Source of the DNA: Modestobacter sp. VKM Ac-2977 | GTDB lineage: Bacteria; Actinomycetota; Actinomycetes; Mycobacteriales; Geodermatophilaceae | Length of the DNA stretch: 64,000 nt | Reading direction: 5' to 3' | Assembly: GCF_026968045.1 (NCBI RefSeq) | Contig: NZ_JAPVBQ010000002.1 | Coordinates: 298,933-362,932 of the forward strand | Part shown: piece after piece, positions 45,530 through 53,847 of the stretch | Layout: every line of letters begins with the position of its first letter | How positions within the stretch are numbered: position 1 is the first letter of the stretch | Made by a program: the position numbers and the translations under genes | Notes under the pieces: model-generated | What the model was told of the DNA's origin: nothing | What the model saw: the letters and a program-made list of their open reading frames with translations, nothing else | Database searches by the model: none

Positions 45530-46678
45530 TCAGTTCGCGTTCGGCACGACGAGCGGCTTGATGCAGCCGTCGAGCTTGGCGGAGAAGACGTGGTACGCCT
45601 CGGCGATGTCCTCCAGCGGGAACCGGTGGGTGACCATCTGCCGCGGGGTCAGGTGACCGTTGCGCACGTGCTCGAACATCCGGGGCCACTGCCGCTTCAC
45701 CGGGGTCTGGTTCATCCGCAGGGTCAGGCCCTTGTTCATCGCGTCGCCGAACTTGACCGCGTTCGGGATCGGGCCGTAGGCGCCCACCACCGCGATGGTG
45801 CCGCCCTTGCGTGCGGCGTCGATCGCCCAGTTCAGCGCGGTGGCCGACCCGCCCTGCAGCTTGAGCTTGGGCCCGGTGAACTGCTGGAGGGCGTTGCCGT
45901 CGGCCTCCGCCCCCACCGCGTCGATGACGACGTCGGCGCCGAGGAAGTCGGTCTGCTGCTTCAGCTCGACCACGACGTCGTCCAGTTCGTCGTAGTCCAG
46001 CGTCTCGGCGTGGGCCATCTCCCGGGCCTTGGCCAGCCGCTCGGTGAGGTGGTCGACGACGATGACCCGGCCGGCGCCCATCAGCCACGAGGACTGGGCG
46101 GCGATCAGGCCCACCGGCCCGGCGCCCAGGACCACCACGGTGTCGCCCTCGACGATCTCGCCCAGCTGCGCCCCGAAGTACCCGGTCGCGGCGGCGTCGG
46201 TGAGCAGCACCGCGTCCTCGTCGTGCATCCACTCCGGGATCAGCACCGGCCCGACGTCGGCGAAGGGCACCCGCACGTACTCCGCCTGGCCGCCGTCGTA
46301 GCCGCCGGTGGTGTGTGAGTAGCCGTAGATGCCCCCGACCGCGGTCGCGTTCGGGTTCACGTTGTGGCAGTTGGAGTAGAGGCCGCGGGCGCAGAACCAG
46401 CACGAGCCGCAGAAGACGTTGAACGGCACCATCACCCGGTCGCCGACCTGCAGGTGCTGCACCGACGGGCCCACCTCGTCGACGACGCCGATGAACTCGT
46501 GGCCGAAGGTGTGGCCGATCCGGGTGTCCGGCATCAACCCGTGGTAGAGGTGCAGGTCGGAGCCGCAGATCGCGGCCAGCGTCACCCGGACGATCGCGTC
46601 GTTCGGGTGCTCGATCCGGGGGCGGTCCTTCTCCTCGACCCGCAGCTTGTACGGGCCTCGGTACGTCATCGCGCGCAT
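45530..46678 (-). CDS. Zinc-dependent alcohol dehydrogenase family protein
   Basis: A 382-residue medium-chain dehydrogenase. The catalytic zinc region has ICGSDLHLYHGLMP and GHEFIGVVDEVG. The structural-zinc lobe CGSCWFCARGLYSNC is present. The NAD-binding loop is VVVLGAGPVGLIAAQSSWLM. The extended loops and length put it with glutathione-independent formaldehyde dehydrogenase-like enzymes (FdhA type) rather than simple ADHs. CAGGAGG precedes the ATG at 46678; an internal ATG at 46669 is also in frame. It is divergent from the YciI-like gene. The substrate alcohol or aldehyde is unknown. Confidence 0.87.
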   Translation of the reverse strand: MRAMTYRGPYKLRVEEKDRPRIEHPNDAIVRVTLAAICGSDLHLYHGLMPDTRIGHTFGHEFIGVVDEVGPSVQHLQVGDRVMVPFNVFCGSCWFCARGLYSNCHNVNPNATAVGGIYGYSHTTGGYDGGQAEYVRVPFADVGPVLIPEWMHDEDAVLLTDAAATGYFGAQLGEIVEGDTVVVLGAGPVGLIAAQSSWLMGAGRVIVVDHLTERLAKAREMAHAETLDYDELDDVVVELKQQTDFLGADVVIDAVGAEADGNALQQFTGPKLKLQGGSATALNWAIDAARKGGTIAVVGAYGPIPNAVKFGDAMNKGLTLRMNQTPVKRQWPRMFEHVRNGHLTPRQMVTHRFPLEDIAEAYHVFSAKLDGCIKPLVVPNAN

Positions 46679-46759
46679 GGTGCCTCCTGGGGCGGCTCGT
46701 CCGCCCGTGGTGCCCCGCGCGCGGCGCCGGCAACCGCCGGGTGTGTGAGGGTGGCCGGC

Positions 46760-47032
46760 ATGCACCTGCTGCTGGAGTACACGCTGGCCGAGGACTACCT
46801 GGAGCGCCGGGCGGCCCTGCGGGACGACCATCTCGGCCTGGCCCGGGCTGCCCACGAGCGGGGTGAGCTGCTGCTCGCCGGCGCGCTGCCGGACCCCTTC
46901 GACCGGGCGCTGCTGGTGTGGACCGCACCCCGCGAGGTCGTCGAGCGGTTCGTCGAGGCCGACCCCTACGTCGTGCACGGCCTGGTGACCGGGTGGACCA
47001 TCCGGCCCTGGAACGTGGTCATCGGCGGCTGA
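46760..47032 (+). CDS. YciI-like protein
   Basis: A 90-residue ferredoxin-like-fold protein: MHLLLEYTLAEDYLERRAAL, RDDHLGLARAAHERGELLLA, then FVEADPYVVHGLVTGWTIRP. The conserved His of the family lies in RDDHLGLA, and DPYVVHGL matches the DPY motif. YciI proteins are small dimeric enzymes or accessory proteins of unclear reaction. It stands alone between a zinc dehydrogenase and the phytase-like gene. Confidence 0.8.
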   Translation: MHLLLEYTLAEDYLERRAALRDDHLGLARAAHERGELLLAGALPDPFDRALLVWTAPREVVERFVEADPYVVHGLVTGWTIRPWNVVIGG

Positions 47033-47052
47033 GCCGCACCGCGACCTGGCGC

Positions 47053-47085
47053 GTTCACGGGCTCATCACGGGACGGTCACAGGGA
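47053..47085 (+). promoter_or_regulatory. PHO-box-like array of three 11-bp repeats
   Basis: Three consecutive 11-bp units (47053-47063, 47064-47074, 47075-47085) read GTTCACGGGCT, CATCACGGGAC and GGTCACAGGGA, with TCAC at the same place in each. Actinobacterial PhoP boxes are tandem 11-bp repeats starting GTTCACC. The array ends 73 bp before a phytase-like secreted protein, so phosphate control is plausible. Confidence 0.55.
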
Positions 47086-47158
47086 CGCCGGGCCCCGTCC
47101 GTCTCACCCCGGCACGGTCAGCGGGCCCCACCCCCGCCGCCCGATCCAGGGAGACCCC

Positions 47159-48397
47159 GTGCGCCGTCCATCCCGCCGTGCCGCTCTGACCCTCACCACC
47201 GCCGGCCTGCTCGCCGCCGTCGCCGTCCCGGCTCTCGCCGGCCCCGCCCCCACCGTGCCCCAGGGCAACGGCACGCAGCAGGCCGAGCTGGTCGGCCGCT
47301 CGGTCCTGCCGTCGGCCACCTTCGGGGAGCAGGTCCCCTCCGGCGCGCTGGCCAACCCCGCCAACGGCGTCACCCCGCCGTTCGCCGCCCAGCCGATCCA
47401 GGGCTTCTCCGGCCTGCTCCGGGACGGCGCGGACTGGCTGGTTCTGGAGGACAACGGCTACGGCACCAAGGCCAACAGCGGCGACTTCCTGCTCCGCGTC
47501 ATCCGCGTGCACATCGACACCACCACCCAGCAGACGACGGTGCTCGAGGGCGGGTTCAGCCTCTCCGACCCCGACCGCAAGCTGCCCTTCCCGCTGACCC
47601 GCAGCGACCGCCGGCTCACCGGCGCCGACCTCGACCCCGAGTCGTTCCAGCGGATGCCCGACGGCACCTTCTGGATCGGTGAGGAGTTCGGCCCCAGCCT
47701 GGTGCACGTCGATGCGCAGGGCCGGGTGCTCTCGGCACCGGTCCAGCCCGACGGCGTCCGTGCCCCCGAGGCATGGGACCTGGGCGGCGCGGCCCCGACG
47801 CTGGGCGGCAGCAAGGGCTTCGAGGGCATGGCCCTCGGGGTCGACGGCCACACGCTCTACCCGATGCTCGAGGGCGCCGTCGCCGGCGACGACCCGGCCA
47901 CCCGCCGCATGTACAGCTTCGACACCCGGCGCGGCACGTACACCGGTCTGAAGGCCAAGGTGCGGTTCGAGGTCCCGGGCGACGCCCTCGGCGACATGGT
48001 CGCGCTGGACCAGAACCGCTTCCTCATCCTGGAGCGGGACAACGCGCAGGGCCCGGCCTCGCAGCTCAAGGCCGTCTACCTGATCGACACCCGGGACATC
48101 GACCGGGACGGCTACGCCGACAAGCGGCTGCTGGTGAACCTGATGGCCATGCCCGACCCGCAGGGCGTGGCCGGCCCGAAGGGCACCTTCGCCACCTTCC
48201 CGTTCGTCACCATCGAGCAGATCGCCGTGCTCGACGACCACCACATCATCGTCGGCAACGACAACAACTACCCGGGCTCGGCCGGGCGCACCGCCGGCGT
48301 GCCCGACGACAACGAGCACGTCGTCATCCAGGTGGACGAGGACCTGCAGGTCGACCCGGCCCTGGCGTCGATCACCGCCCGCGGCAGCCGCCGCTGA
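47159..48397 (+). CDS. Secreted esterase-like phytase family protein
   Basis: A 412-residue exported protein. A Sec/Tat-like signal (RRPSRRAALTLTTAGLLAAV, cleaved near ALAGPA) precedes a phytase-esterase-like beta-propeller. Family features are GFSGLLRDGADWLVLEDNGY, DPESFQRMPDGTFWIGEEFG, SKGFEGMALGVDGHTLYPML, DALGDMVALDQNRFLILERD and a late GNDNNYPGS. Such proteins act on phosphate esters outside the cell or are bound to its surface. The RR-containing signal may use Tat. The start is the GTG at 47159. A PHO-box-like array upstream supports a phosphate-scavenging role. The gene ends at a strong hairpin. Confidence 0.85.
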   Translation: MRRPSRRAALTLTTAGLLAAVAVPALAGPAPTVPQGNGTQQAELVGRSVLPSATFGEQVPSGALANPANGVTPPFAAQPIQGFSGLLRDGADWLVLEDNGYGTKANSGDFLLRVIRVHIDTTTQQTTVLEGGFSLSDPDRKLPFPLTRSDRRLTGADLDPESFQRMPDGTFWIGEEFGPSLVHVDAQGRVLSAPVQPDGVRAPEAWDLGGAAPTLGGSKGFEGMALGVDGHTLYPMLEGAVAGDDPATRRMYSFDTRRGTYTGLKAKVRFEVPGDALGDMVALDQNRFLILERDNAQGPASQLKAVYLIDTRDIDRDGYADKRLLVNLMAMPDPQGVAGPKGTFATFPFVTIEQIAVLDDHHIIVGNDNNYPGSAGRTAGVPDDNEHVVIQVDEDLQVDPALASITARGSRR

Positions 48398-48403
48398 CCA
48401 CCC

Positions 48404-48437
48404 GCCGTCCGGTCCCGCTCCCCCGGGACCGGACGGC
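48404..48437. terminator. Strong bidirectional terminator hairpin
   Basis: A perfect 14-bp stem (48404-48417 with 48424-48437) and the loop CTCCCC lie between the phytase-like gene and the end of the leftward nine-gene run. It should end both transcripts. Confidence 0.8.
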
Positions 48438-48449
48438 AGGAGGACCTGC

Positions 48450-49052
48450 TCAAGGCACCTGCACCGTCGTCGTCACCCGCACCACCGACGGCCGCGGGGG
48501 CACCGAACCGAACCCGAAGGTGACCGGCGGCCGCACCGGCGACACCGCGCCCAGCGGCTCGCCGTCCCACGTCGCGTCGACCGCGGCCAGGGTGTGCAGG
48601 TCCTGCACGCCGTACCACTCGGTGCGCCCGTTGCCGGCCGACCCCGTGGTGCGCAGCCCGGTCAACAGCCGCGCCGGCCGGTCGAGCAGCCCGACCCAGC
48701 CGGGCCGCCGGGCCAGCGGCGCGGGCACCGCACGCAGCAGCCGGCCCAGCCCGGGCCGGCGGCCGACCCGGACCGACATCGCCAGCGGGCCGGCGTGCAC
48801 CGTCCAGGCCGCGCCGTGGTGGGTCACCACCACGTCCACCAGCCGCACCTCGTCGAAGGCGTAGGTCGACCCGACGAACTCGGCGACCTGTCCGCTCGGC
48901 GCGAGCAGCACCCGGTGCCCATCGGGCCGCTGCACCATGACGTCGGAGAACGCCCCCAGCGGCGAGGACGGCCAGTGCCCGAGCACGATCCGGGTGCCCG
49001 AGGTGGTGCCGGTCCCGAGGATCCAGCCGTCGAACCGCAGCCGCGTCGTCAC
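48450..49052 (-). CDS. Conserved hypothetical protein
   Basis: A 200-residue soluble protein starting VTTRLRFDGWILGTGTTSGT, with RIVLGHWPSSPLGAFSDVMV, LLAPSGQVAEFVGSTYAFDE, then AWTVHAGPLAMSVRVGRRPG and a beta-rich C terminus TFGFGSVPPRPSVVRVTTTV. I recognise no catalytic motif and cannot name a family. It is the last gene of the leftward hexarate/mqo/glcD run, 29 bp after the glcD-like stop, and ends at a strong terminator. The GTG at 49052 is chosen by length and by the gap to the upstream gene. Confidence 0.65.
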   Translation of the reverse strand: MTTRLRFDGWILGTGTTSGTRIVLGHWPSSPLGAFSDVMVQRPDGHRVLLAPSGQVAEFVGSTYAFDEVRLVDVVVTHHGAAWTVHAGPLAMSVRVGRRPGLGRLLRAVPAPLARRPGWVGLLDRPARLLTGLRTTGSAGNGRTEWYGVQDLHTLAAVDATWDGEPLGAVSPVRPPVTFGFGSVPPRPSVVRVTTTVQVP

Positions 49053-49081
49053 CGGTGGTCCCTGTCCACGGCCGCGTCCGC

Positions 49082-50515
49082 TCAACCCGCCGGCAGCACC
49101 TTCCCGGGGTTCATCAGCCCCGCCGGGTCGAGCAACGCCTTGACCCCGCGCATCAACTCCAGTTCCAGCGGGTCCTCGTAGTCGGTGAGCAGGTCCCGCT
49201 TGGCCACCCCGACGCCGTGCTCGGCGCTGATGCTGCCTGCGAAGGAGGCGGTCGAGTCGTAGACCACCCGGGCCAGTTCGTCGGCCCGGGCGCGGAACGC
49301 CGCGTCGTCGGTGCCCTCCGGCTTGCTCAGGTTGTAGTGCAGGTTGCCGTCGCCCACGTGCCCGTAGGCGACCACCCGGACGCCGGGGACGGCGGCGGCC
49401 AGCGCGCGGTCGGTCTGCTCGACGAACGCCGGGATGCGGCTGACCGGCACGGTGACGTCGTGCTTGAGGCTGGGGCCCTCCTGGTTCTGCGCCTCGGAGA
49501 TCCCCTCGCGCAGCGCCCAGAGCGCGGCCACCTGCGCCGAGCCCGAGGCGATGACGGCGTCCAGCGCGAGGTCCCGCTCGAACGCCTCGCCCAGCGCGGT
49601 CTCGACCACCTCGTCCAGCCCGGCGTCGGGCAGGGTGTCGCTGAGCTCGACCAGCGCGTACCAGGGGTGCACCTCGGCGAACGGGTCGCGGGCACCGGTC
49701 GCGTGCGCGAGCACGAACTCCACGCTCTGCCGGCTCATCACCTCGAAGCCGGTCAGCCGGTCGCCGGCCAACGCGCGCACCACCTCGATCAGCTCGACCG
49801 CCGCCGCCGGCCCGGGCAGCGCCACCCAGGCGGTGGCCCGGCTGCGGACGGCGGGGAAGAGCTTGAGCACCGCGGCGGTGATGATGCCGAGCGTGCCCTC
49901 GGCTCCGACGAACAGGTGCTTGAGGTCGTAGCCGGTGTTGTCCTTGCGCAGGCCTCGCAGCCCGTGCCAGATGCGCCCGTCGGGGAGGACCACCTCCAGA
50001 CCCAGCACCAGGTCGCGCATGGTGCCGTAGCGGAGCACCGCCGTGCCGCCGGCGTTGGTGGCCAGGTTGCCGCCGATCGTGCAGCTGCCCTCCGCGCCCA
50101 GCGACAGCGGGAACAGCCGGTCGGCGGCCGCAGCGGCCTCCTGCACCGACTGCAGCACCACGCCGGCCTCCACGGTGATCGTCTGGTTGGCCGGGTCGAG
50201 CTCCCGGATCCGGCGCATCCGGGTCAGCGACAGCACCACCTGCCGACCCGAGGCGTCCGGCACCGCGCCCCCGCACAGGCCGGTGTTGCCGCCCTGCGGC
50301 ACCACGCCGACCCCGGCGTCCCGGCACAGCAGGACCACCGCGGCGACCTCGTCGGTGCTGGCCGGTCGGACCACGGCTGCGGCCTCGCCGGAGTACGCGC
50401 CGCGCCAGTCGGTCAGGTGGCTGCGCACCTGGTCGGGGTCGGTGACCAGGCCGGCCGGGCCGACGGCGTCGTGCAGCGCCGCGAGCAGGGCCGGGAGGGC
50501 ATCCGGCGTGGTCAT
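49082..50515 (-). CDS. FAD-binding oxidoreductase, GlcD / D-2-hydroxyacid dehydrogenase type
   Basis: A 477-residue FAD enzyme. The PCMH FAD-binding domain (about 40-220) has VVPQGGNTGLCGGAVPD, LFPLSLGAEGSCTIGGNLAT and NAGGTAVLRYGTMRDLVLGL. The C-terminal FAD-oxidase domain has AYGHVGDGNLHYNL and ISAEHGVGVAKRDLL with the metal/substrate-site His. This matches GlcD, D-lactate dehydrogenase and D-2-hydroxyglutarate dehydrogenases. No glcE/glcF subunits are present, favouring the single-subunit D-2-hydroxyglutarate type. Its ATG overlaps the mqo stop (ATGA). Being in the hexarate run, it may clear a 2-hydroxy acid near 2-oxoglutarate. Confidence 0.86.
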   Translation of the reverse strand: MTTPDALPALLAALHDAVGPAGLVTDPDQVRSHLTDWRGAYSGEAAAVVRPASTDEVAAVVLLCRDAGVGVVPQGGNTGLCGGAVPDASGRQVVLSLTRMRRIRELDPANQTITVEAGVVLQSVQEAAAAADRLFPLSLGAEGSCTIGGNLATNAGGTAVLRYGTMRDLVLGLEVVLPDGRIWHGLRGLRKDNTGYDLKHLFVGAEGTLGIITAAVLKLFPAVRSRATAWVALPGPAAAVELIEVVRALAGDRLTGFEVMSRQSVEFVLAHATGARDPFAEVHPWYALVELSDTLPDAGLDEVVETALGEAFERDLALDAVIASGSAQVAALWALREGISEAQNQEGPSLKHDVTVPVSRIPAFVEQTDRALAAAVPGVRVVAYGHVGDGNLHYNLSKPEGTDDAAFRARADELARVVYDSTASFAGSISAEHGVGVAKRDLLTDYEDPLELELMRGVKALLDPAGLMNPGKVLPAG

Positions 50516-52017
50516 GCGGTGGCCTCTCCGGGCCGGACCGGGGTCAGCTGCAGGACGGCGCGGGCGTGGTGCACGTTCGCCGCGAGCTGGGCGGAGTCCC
50601 AGCCGTGCACGGTGTCCGCCGACGGGGCCAGCTCGCGGAGCCGGGGCCCCCACGCCGCCGTCCGCGCCGGGAAGCTCGCCGCCAGCACGTCCACCATGGT
50701 CGCCGCGGCGGTCGAGGCCCCGGGCGAGGCGCCGAGCAGCGCCGCCAGGGAGCCGCCGGCCGAGGTCACCAGCTCGGTCCCGAAGCCGACCATGCTGCCG
50801 CGGCCCTCCGTGGTCTTGAGCACCTGCACCCGCTGCCCGGCGGTGATCAGCTCCCAGTCCTCGGCACGGACCGACGGGACGAACTCCGCGAGCGCCGCGA
50901 TCCTGTCCTGCGGGGTCTGGCGCAGCTGTCGCACCAGGTAGGCCATCAGGCTCCGGTTGTCCCGGGCGGCGGCCAGCAGGGTCGGCAGGTTGCCCCGCCG
51001 CACGGAGCGCACCAGGTCGGTGAGCCGACCCTGGGTGAGGAACCGCGGGGAGAAGGCGGCGAACGGCCCGAAGAGCAGGTGGTCGCGGCCCTCCACGACC
51101 CGCCGGTCCAGGTGGGGCACCGAGATCGGCGGCGCACCCGGCGCCGCGTGGCCGTACAGCTTGGCCCGGTGGGCGGCGACCAGCTCGGGCCGGTCGGTGC
51201 GCAGGAACTGGCCGCTGATCGGGAAGACGCCGTACCGGCGCACCTCGGGCACCCGAGCCGCCTGCAGCAGCGGGAGGGTCCCGCCGCCGGCACCCACGAA
51301 GACGTACGGGGTGCGCAGCTGCCGCCGTGCCCCGGTGCGCCGGTCGCGCACGTCCAGGTGCCACCGGTCCCCGCTCCGCCGCAGCCCCCGCGTCTCCCGG
51401 CCGAACCGGACGTCCGCGCCCCGTGCGGCCAGCGCGGACAGCAGCCGGCGGGTGAGCACGCCGAAGTCGACGTCGGTGCCCTGGGCCGAGCGGGTCGCCG
51501 CGATCGGCTGACCCGGGGTCCGCTGGTCGAACACCAGCGGCAGCCACCCGGCGAGCACCGCCGGGTCGTCGGAGAACTCCTGGCCGGCGAACAGCGGGTG
51601 GTCGCGCAGGGCCTCCCAGCGCGCCCGCAGGTACGCCACCCCCTCGTCGCCCCGCCCCAGCCCCAGGTGCGGCACCGAGCGGATGAAGTCCCCCGGTGCG
51701 CCGAGGAGCCCGCGCTCGACCAGGTGGGCCCACAGGGTCAGCGAGGTGAGGAACTGTGCGCCGATCTGCACCGCGGCCGACACGTCGACGGTCCCGTCGG
51801 GACGGAGGGGCGTGTAGTTGAACTCGCAGAGCCCGGCGTGCCCCGTGCCGGCGTTGTTCCAGGCGCTCGAGCTCTCCAGGCCCGCGGCGTCCAGCCGCTC
51901 GACCACGGTGATCGTCCAGTCCGGCTCCAGCTCGCTGAGCAGCACGCCCAGCGTCGCGCTCATCACCCCGCCACCGACCAGGACGACGTCCCGGTCCTCT
52001 GGTCCAGCGTCGGTCAT
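50512..52017 (-). CDS. mqo: Malate:quinone oxidoreductase
   Basis: A 501-residue FAD-dependent membrane-associated enzyme oxidising malate to oxaloacetate and passing electrons to quinone. DVVLVGGGVMSATLGVLLSE is the FAD loop, and VERLDAAGLESSSAWNNAGT with GHAGLCEFNYTP are diagnostic of Mqo. FVGAGGGTLPLLQAARVPEV and FPISGQFLRTD follow. GAGAGGGAGAAC precedes the ATG at 52017; an upstream ATG at 52032 overlaps the AEC carrier stop. It is in the same run as the hexarate genes, placing a TCA-cycle electron-feeding step directly after 2-oxoglutarate formation. Confidence 0.93.
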   Translation of the reverse strand: MTDAGPEDRDVVLVGGGVMSATLGVLLSELEPDWTITVVERLDAAGLESSSAWNNAGTGHAGLCEFNYTPLRPDGTVDVSAAVQIGAQFLTSLTLWAHLVERGLLGAPGDFIRSVPHLGLGRGDEGVAYLRARWEALRDHPLFAGQEFSDDPAVLAGWLPLVFDQRTPGQPIAATRSAQGTDVDFGVLTRRLLSALAARGADVRFGRETRGLRRSGDRWHLDVRDRRTGARRQLRTPYVFVGAGGGTLPLLQAARVPEVRRYGVFPISGQFLRTDRPELVAAHRAKLYGHAAPGAPPISVPHLDRRVVEGRDHLLFGPFAAFSPRFLTQGRLTDLVRSVRRGNLPTLLAAARDNRSLMAYLVRQLRQTPQDRIAALAEFVPSVRAEDWELITAGQRVQVLKTTEGRGSMVGFGTELVTSAGGSLAALLGASPGASTAAATMVDVLAASFPARTAAWGPRLRELAPSADTVHGWDSAQLAANVHHARAVLQLTPVRPGEATA

Positions 52018-52028
52018 CGTTCTCCCTC

Positions 52029-52958
52029 TCATCTCAGCAACACCGCCACACCGAGCAGCACCGGCACCGACAGCACGGTGGTCAGCAGCACCACGTCGCG
52101 AGCCACCGCACTGCCCCGGTCGTAGGTCGTGGCGTAGACGAACACGTTCTGCGCGGTGGGCAGGGCGGAGGTGAGCGTGACCGCCAGCAACGGCACCCCC
52201 GCCAACCCGACCCCCCAGCGGCCCAGCGCGTAGGCCAGCGCCGGCTGCACCGCCGTCTTGAGCGTGACGGCCAGCCAGACCTGGCCTCCGCCGTCCCCGG
52301 ACGCCGGCCGCGGCGCCCCGTGCAGACTCGACCCGAAGGCGAGCAGCGCCGCGGGGACGGCGAGGGCGGCGAGCAGCTCGACCGGCTGGAGCACGACCGC
52401 GGGCAGCCGCCACCCGGTCTCGGCCAGCAGCAGGCCGACCAGGCAGCCGAGCACCACCGGCGTGCGCACCGGCTGGGTGAGCACCTGCCAGCGGGACGGC
52501 GCGCCCGCATCCGGCCCGCGCGAGCCGGCGAGCACCGCGAGCCCCACCGGGGCCATGACCAGCACCTGGAAGAGCAGCACCGGCGCCACGTAGGTGGCGT
52601 CACCGAGCACGTAGACGGCGATCGGGAGGCCGAGGTTCCCGGCGTTGACGTAGGAGGACGCGAGCGCGCCGGTCGTCAGCGAGGCCGGGCGCAACCGCCA
52701 CCACCAGCGGGCGAGCCCGGCGTACAGCGCAGCAGCGAGCAGGGCACTGCCACCGGTGGCCACCAGCGCGGCGGTGAACAGCCCGGCCGGGTCGGCCTCG
52801 GCCAACGTCAGCAGCAGCAACGCCGGCGTCGCGACGAAGTAGGACAGCCGGGACAGCACCCCGGCGGCGTCGGGGCCCAGTGCACCGGTGCGGCCGGTGA
52901 GCCAGCCGACGGCGATGACCGCGGCCAGGGCGGCGAACCCGCTCAGGACCGCGGTCAC
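52029..52958 (-). CDS. AEC family transporter (auxin efflux carrier-like)
   Basis: A 309-residue membrane protein with about nine to ten segments. VLSGFAALAAVIAVGWLTGR and LSRLSYFVATPALLLLTLAE start the protein, with SYVNAGNLGLPIAVYVLGDA in the first half and VLGCLVGLLLAETGW, LPTAQNVFVYATTYDRG in the second. These are typical of AEC carriers such as MdcF and malate permeases. It probably moves an organic anion. Lying inside the hexarate run, malate or an intermediate acid is likely but unproven. The GTG at 52958 is 25 bp after the ATP-grasp stop. Confidence 0.85.
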   Translation of the reverse strand: MTAVLSGFAALAAVIAVGWLTGRTGALGPDAAGVLSRLSYFVATPALLLLTLAEADPAGLFTAALVATGGSALLAAALYAGLARWWWRLRPASLTTGALASSYVNAGNLGLPIAVYVLGDATYVAPVLLFQVLVMAPVGLAVLAGSRGPDAGAPSRWQVLTQPVRTPVVLGCLVGLLLAETGWRLPAVVLQPVELLAALAVPAALLAFGSSLHGAPRPASGDGGGQVWLAVTLKTAVQPALAYALGRWGVGLAGVPLLAVTLTSALPTAQNVFVYATTYDRGSAVARDVVLLTTVLSVPVLLGVAVLLR

Positions 52959-52983
52959 GTGGCCGCAGGCCGCACCGTGGCGG

Positions 52984-53847
52984 TCACCGGATCGCGTCCT
53001 CCACCGCGGACACCAGCTGGGCGAGGGCGCCGTCCGGGGCCTGCGGGAGGAAGAGGCTCGGCTCGGCCAGCTCCAGCTCGAGCACCACCGGGGAGCCGCC
53101 CGCATCGGCGACCAGGTCGATCCGGGCGTACAGCACCGGGGCGGCGCCGGGCACGAGCGACGGCACCGCGTCGAACACCGCCTGGGCGACCGCCCGCTGC
53201 TCCGGGGTCGGCTCGACCGCGCGCAGGTCGCCGCGGCTGTCCCGGTCCTGGCGCACCCCTTCGCCGCGCTGCAGCAGCGGGCCCTTGCGCACGGCGTGGG
53301 AGAACCGTCCGCCGAGGAAGAGCATCGCGGTCTCCCCGGCGTCGTCCACGCTGGCCAGGTAGGGCTGCACCATCGCCGTCCGGCCGGCCGCGGTCAGCTC
53401 GGCGACGTGCCCGAGCACCGCCGTCGGCTCGGTCCACCGGGCGGTGTCCCGGGAGCCGGCCGAGATCGACGGCTTCACCACCCACTCCCCCGCCTCCGGC
53501 AGCGCGGCGACGTCGGTGGGGTCCCAGACGGTCGGGACGACGGGCAGCCCGGCGGCGACGAGGTCCCGCAGGTGGGCCTTGTCGGTGTTCCAGGCCAGCA
53601 CCTCGACCGGGTTGCGCAGCCGCGGGACGGCGGCGGCCCAGGCCAGGAACTCCGCCCGCCGCCAGGCGTAGTCCCAGCACGAGCGGACGACGGCCAGGTC
53701 GTAGCCCGCCCAGTCGACCTCCGGGTCGTCCCAGCGCACCAGGTCGACGGCGAGCCCCGCCGACCGCAGCGCAGGCGCCGCGATCGGCAGGTCGGGGTCG
53801 ACCCGCAGCCCCCGCTCGCTGCTGACCAGCGCGACCCGCGCGCTCAC
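52984..53847 (-). CDS. ATP-grasp domain protein (unknown ligase)
   Basis: A 287-residue ATP-grasp-fold protein. A pre-ATP-grasp domain has VALVSSERGLRVDPDLPIAA and LAVVRSCWDYAWRRAEFLAW, followed by RLRNPVEVLAWNTDKAHLRD. The ATP-binding part has GEWVVKPSISAGSRDTARW and MVQPYLASVDDAGETAMLFL, and the metal-binding end is VLELELAEPSLFL. It joins a carboxylate to an amine or thiol with ATP in family members. The start (GTG at 53847) overlaps the semialdehyde dehydrogenase stop (GTGA). A ligase in a hexarate catabolic run is unexpected. Confidence 0.8.
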   Translation of the reverse strand: MSARVALVSSERGLRVDPDLPIAAPALRSAGLAVDLVRWDDPEVDWAGYDLAVVRSCWDYAWRRAEFLAWAAAVPRLRNPVEVLAWNTDKAHLRDLVAAGLPVVPTVWDPTDVAALPEAGEWVVKPSISAGSRDTARWTEPTAVLGHVAELTAAGRTAMVQPYLASVDDAGETAMLFLGGRFSHAVRKGPLLQRGEGVRQDRDSRGDLRAVEPTPEQRAVAQAVFDAVPSLVPGAAPVLYARIDLVADAGGSPVVLELELAEPSLFLPQAPDGALAQLVSAVEDAIR

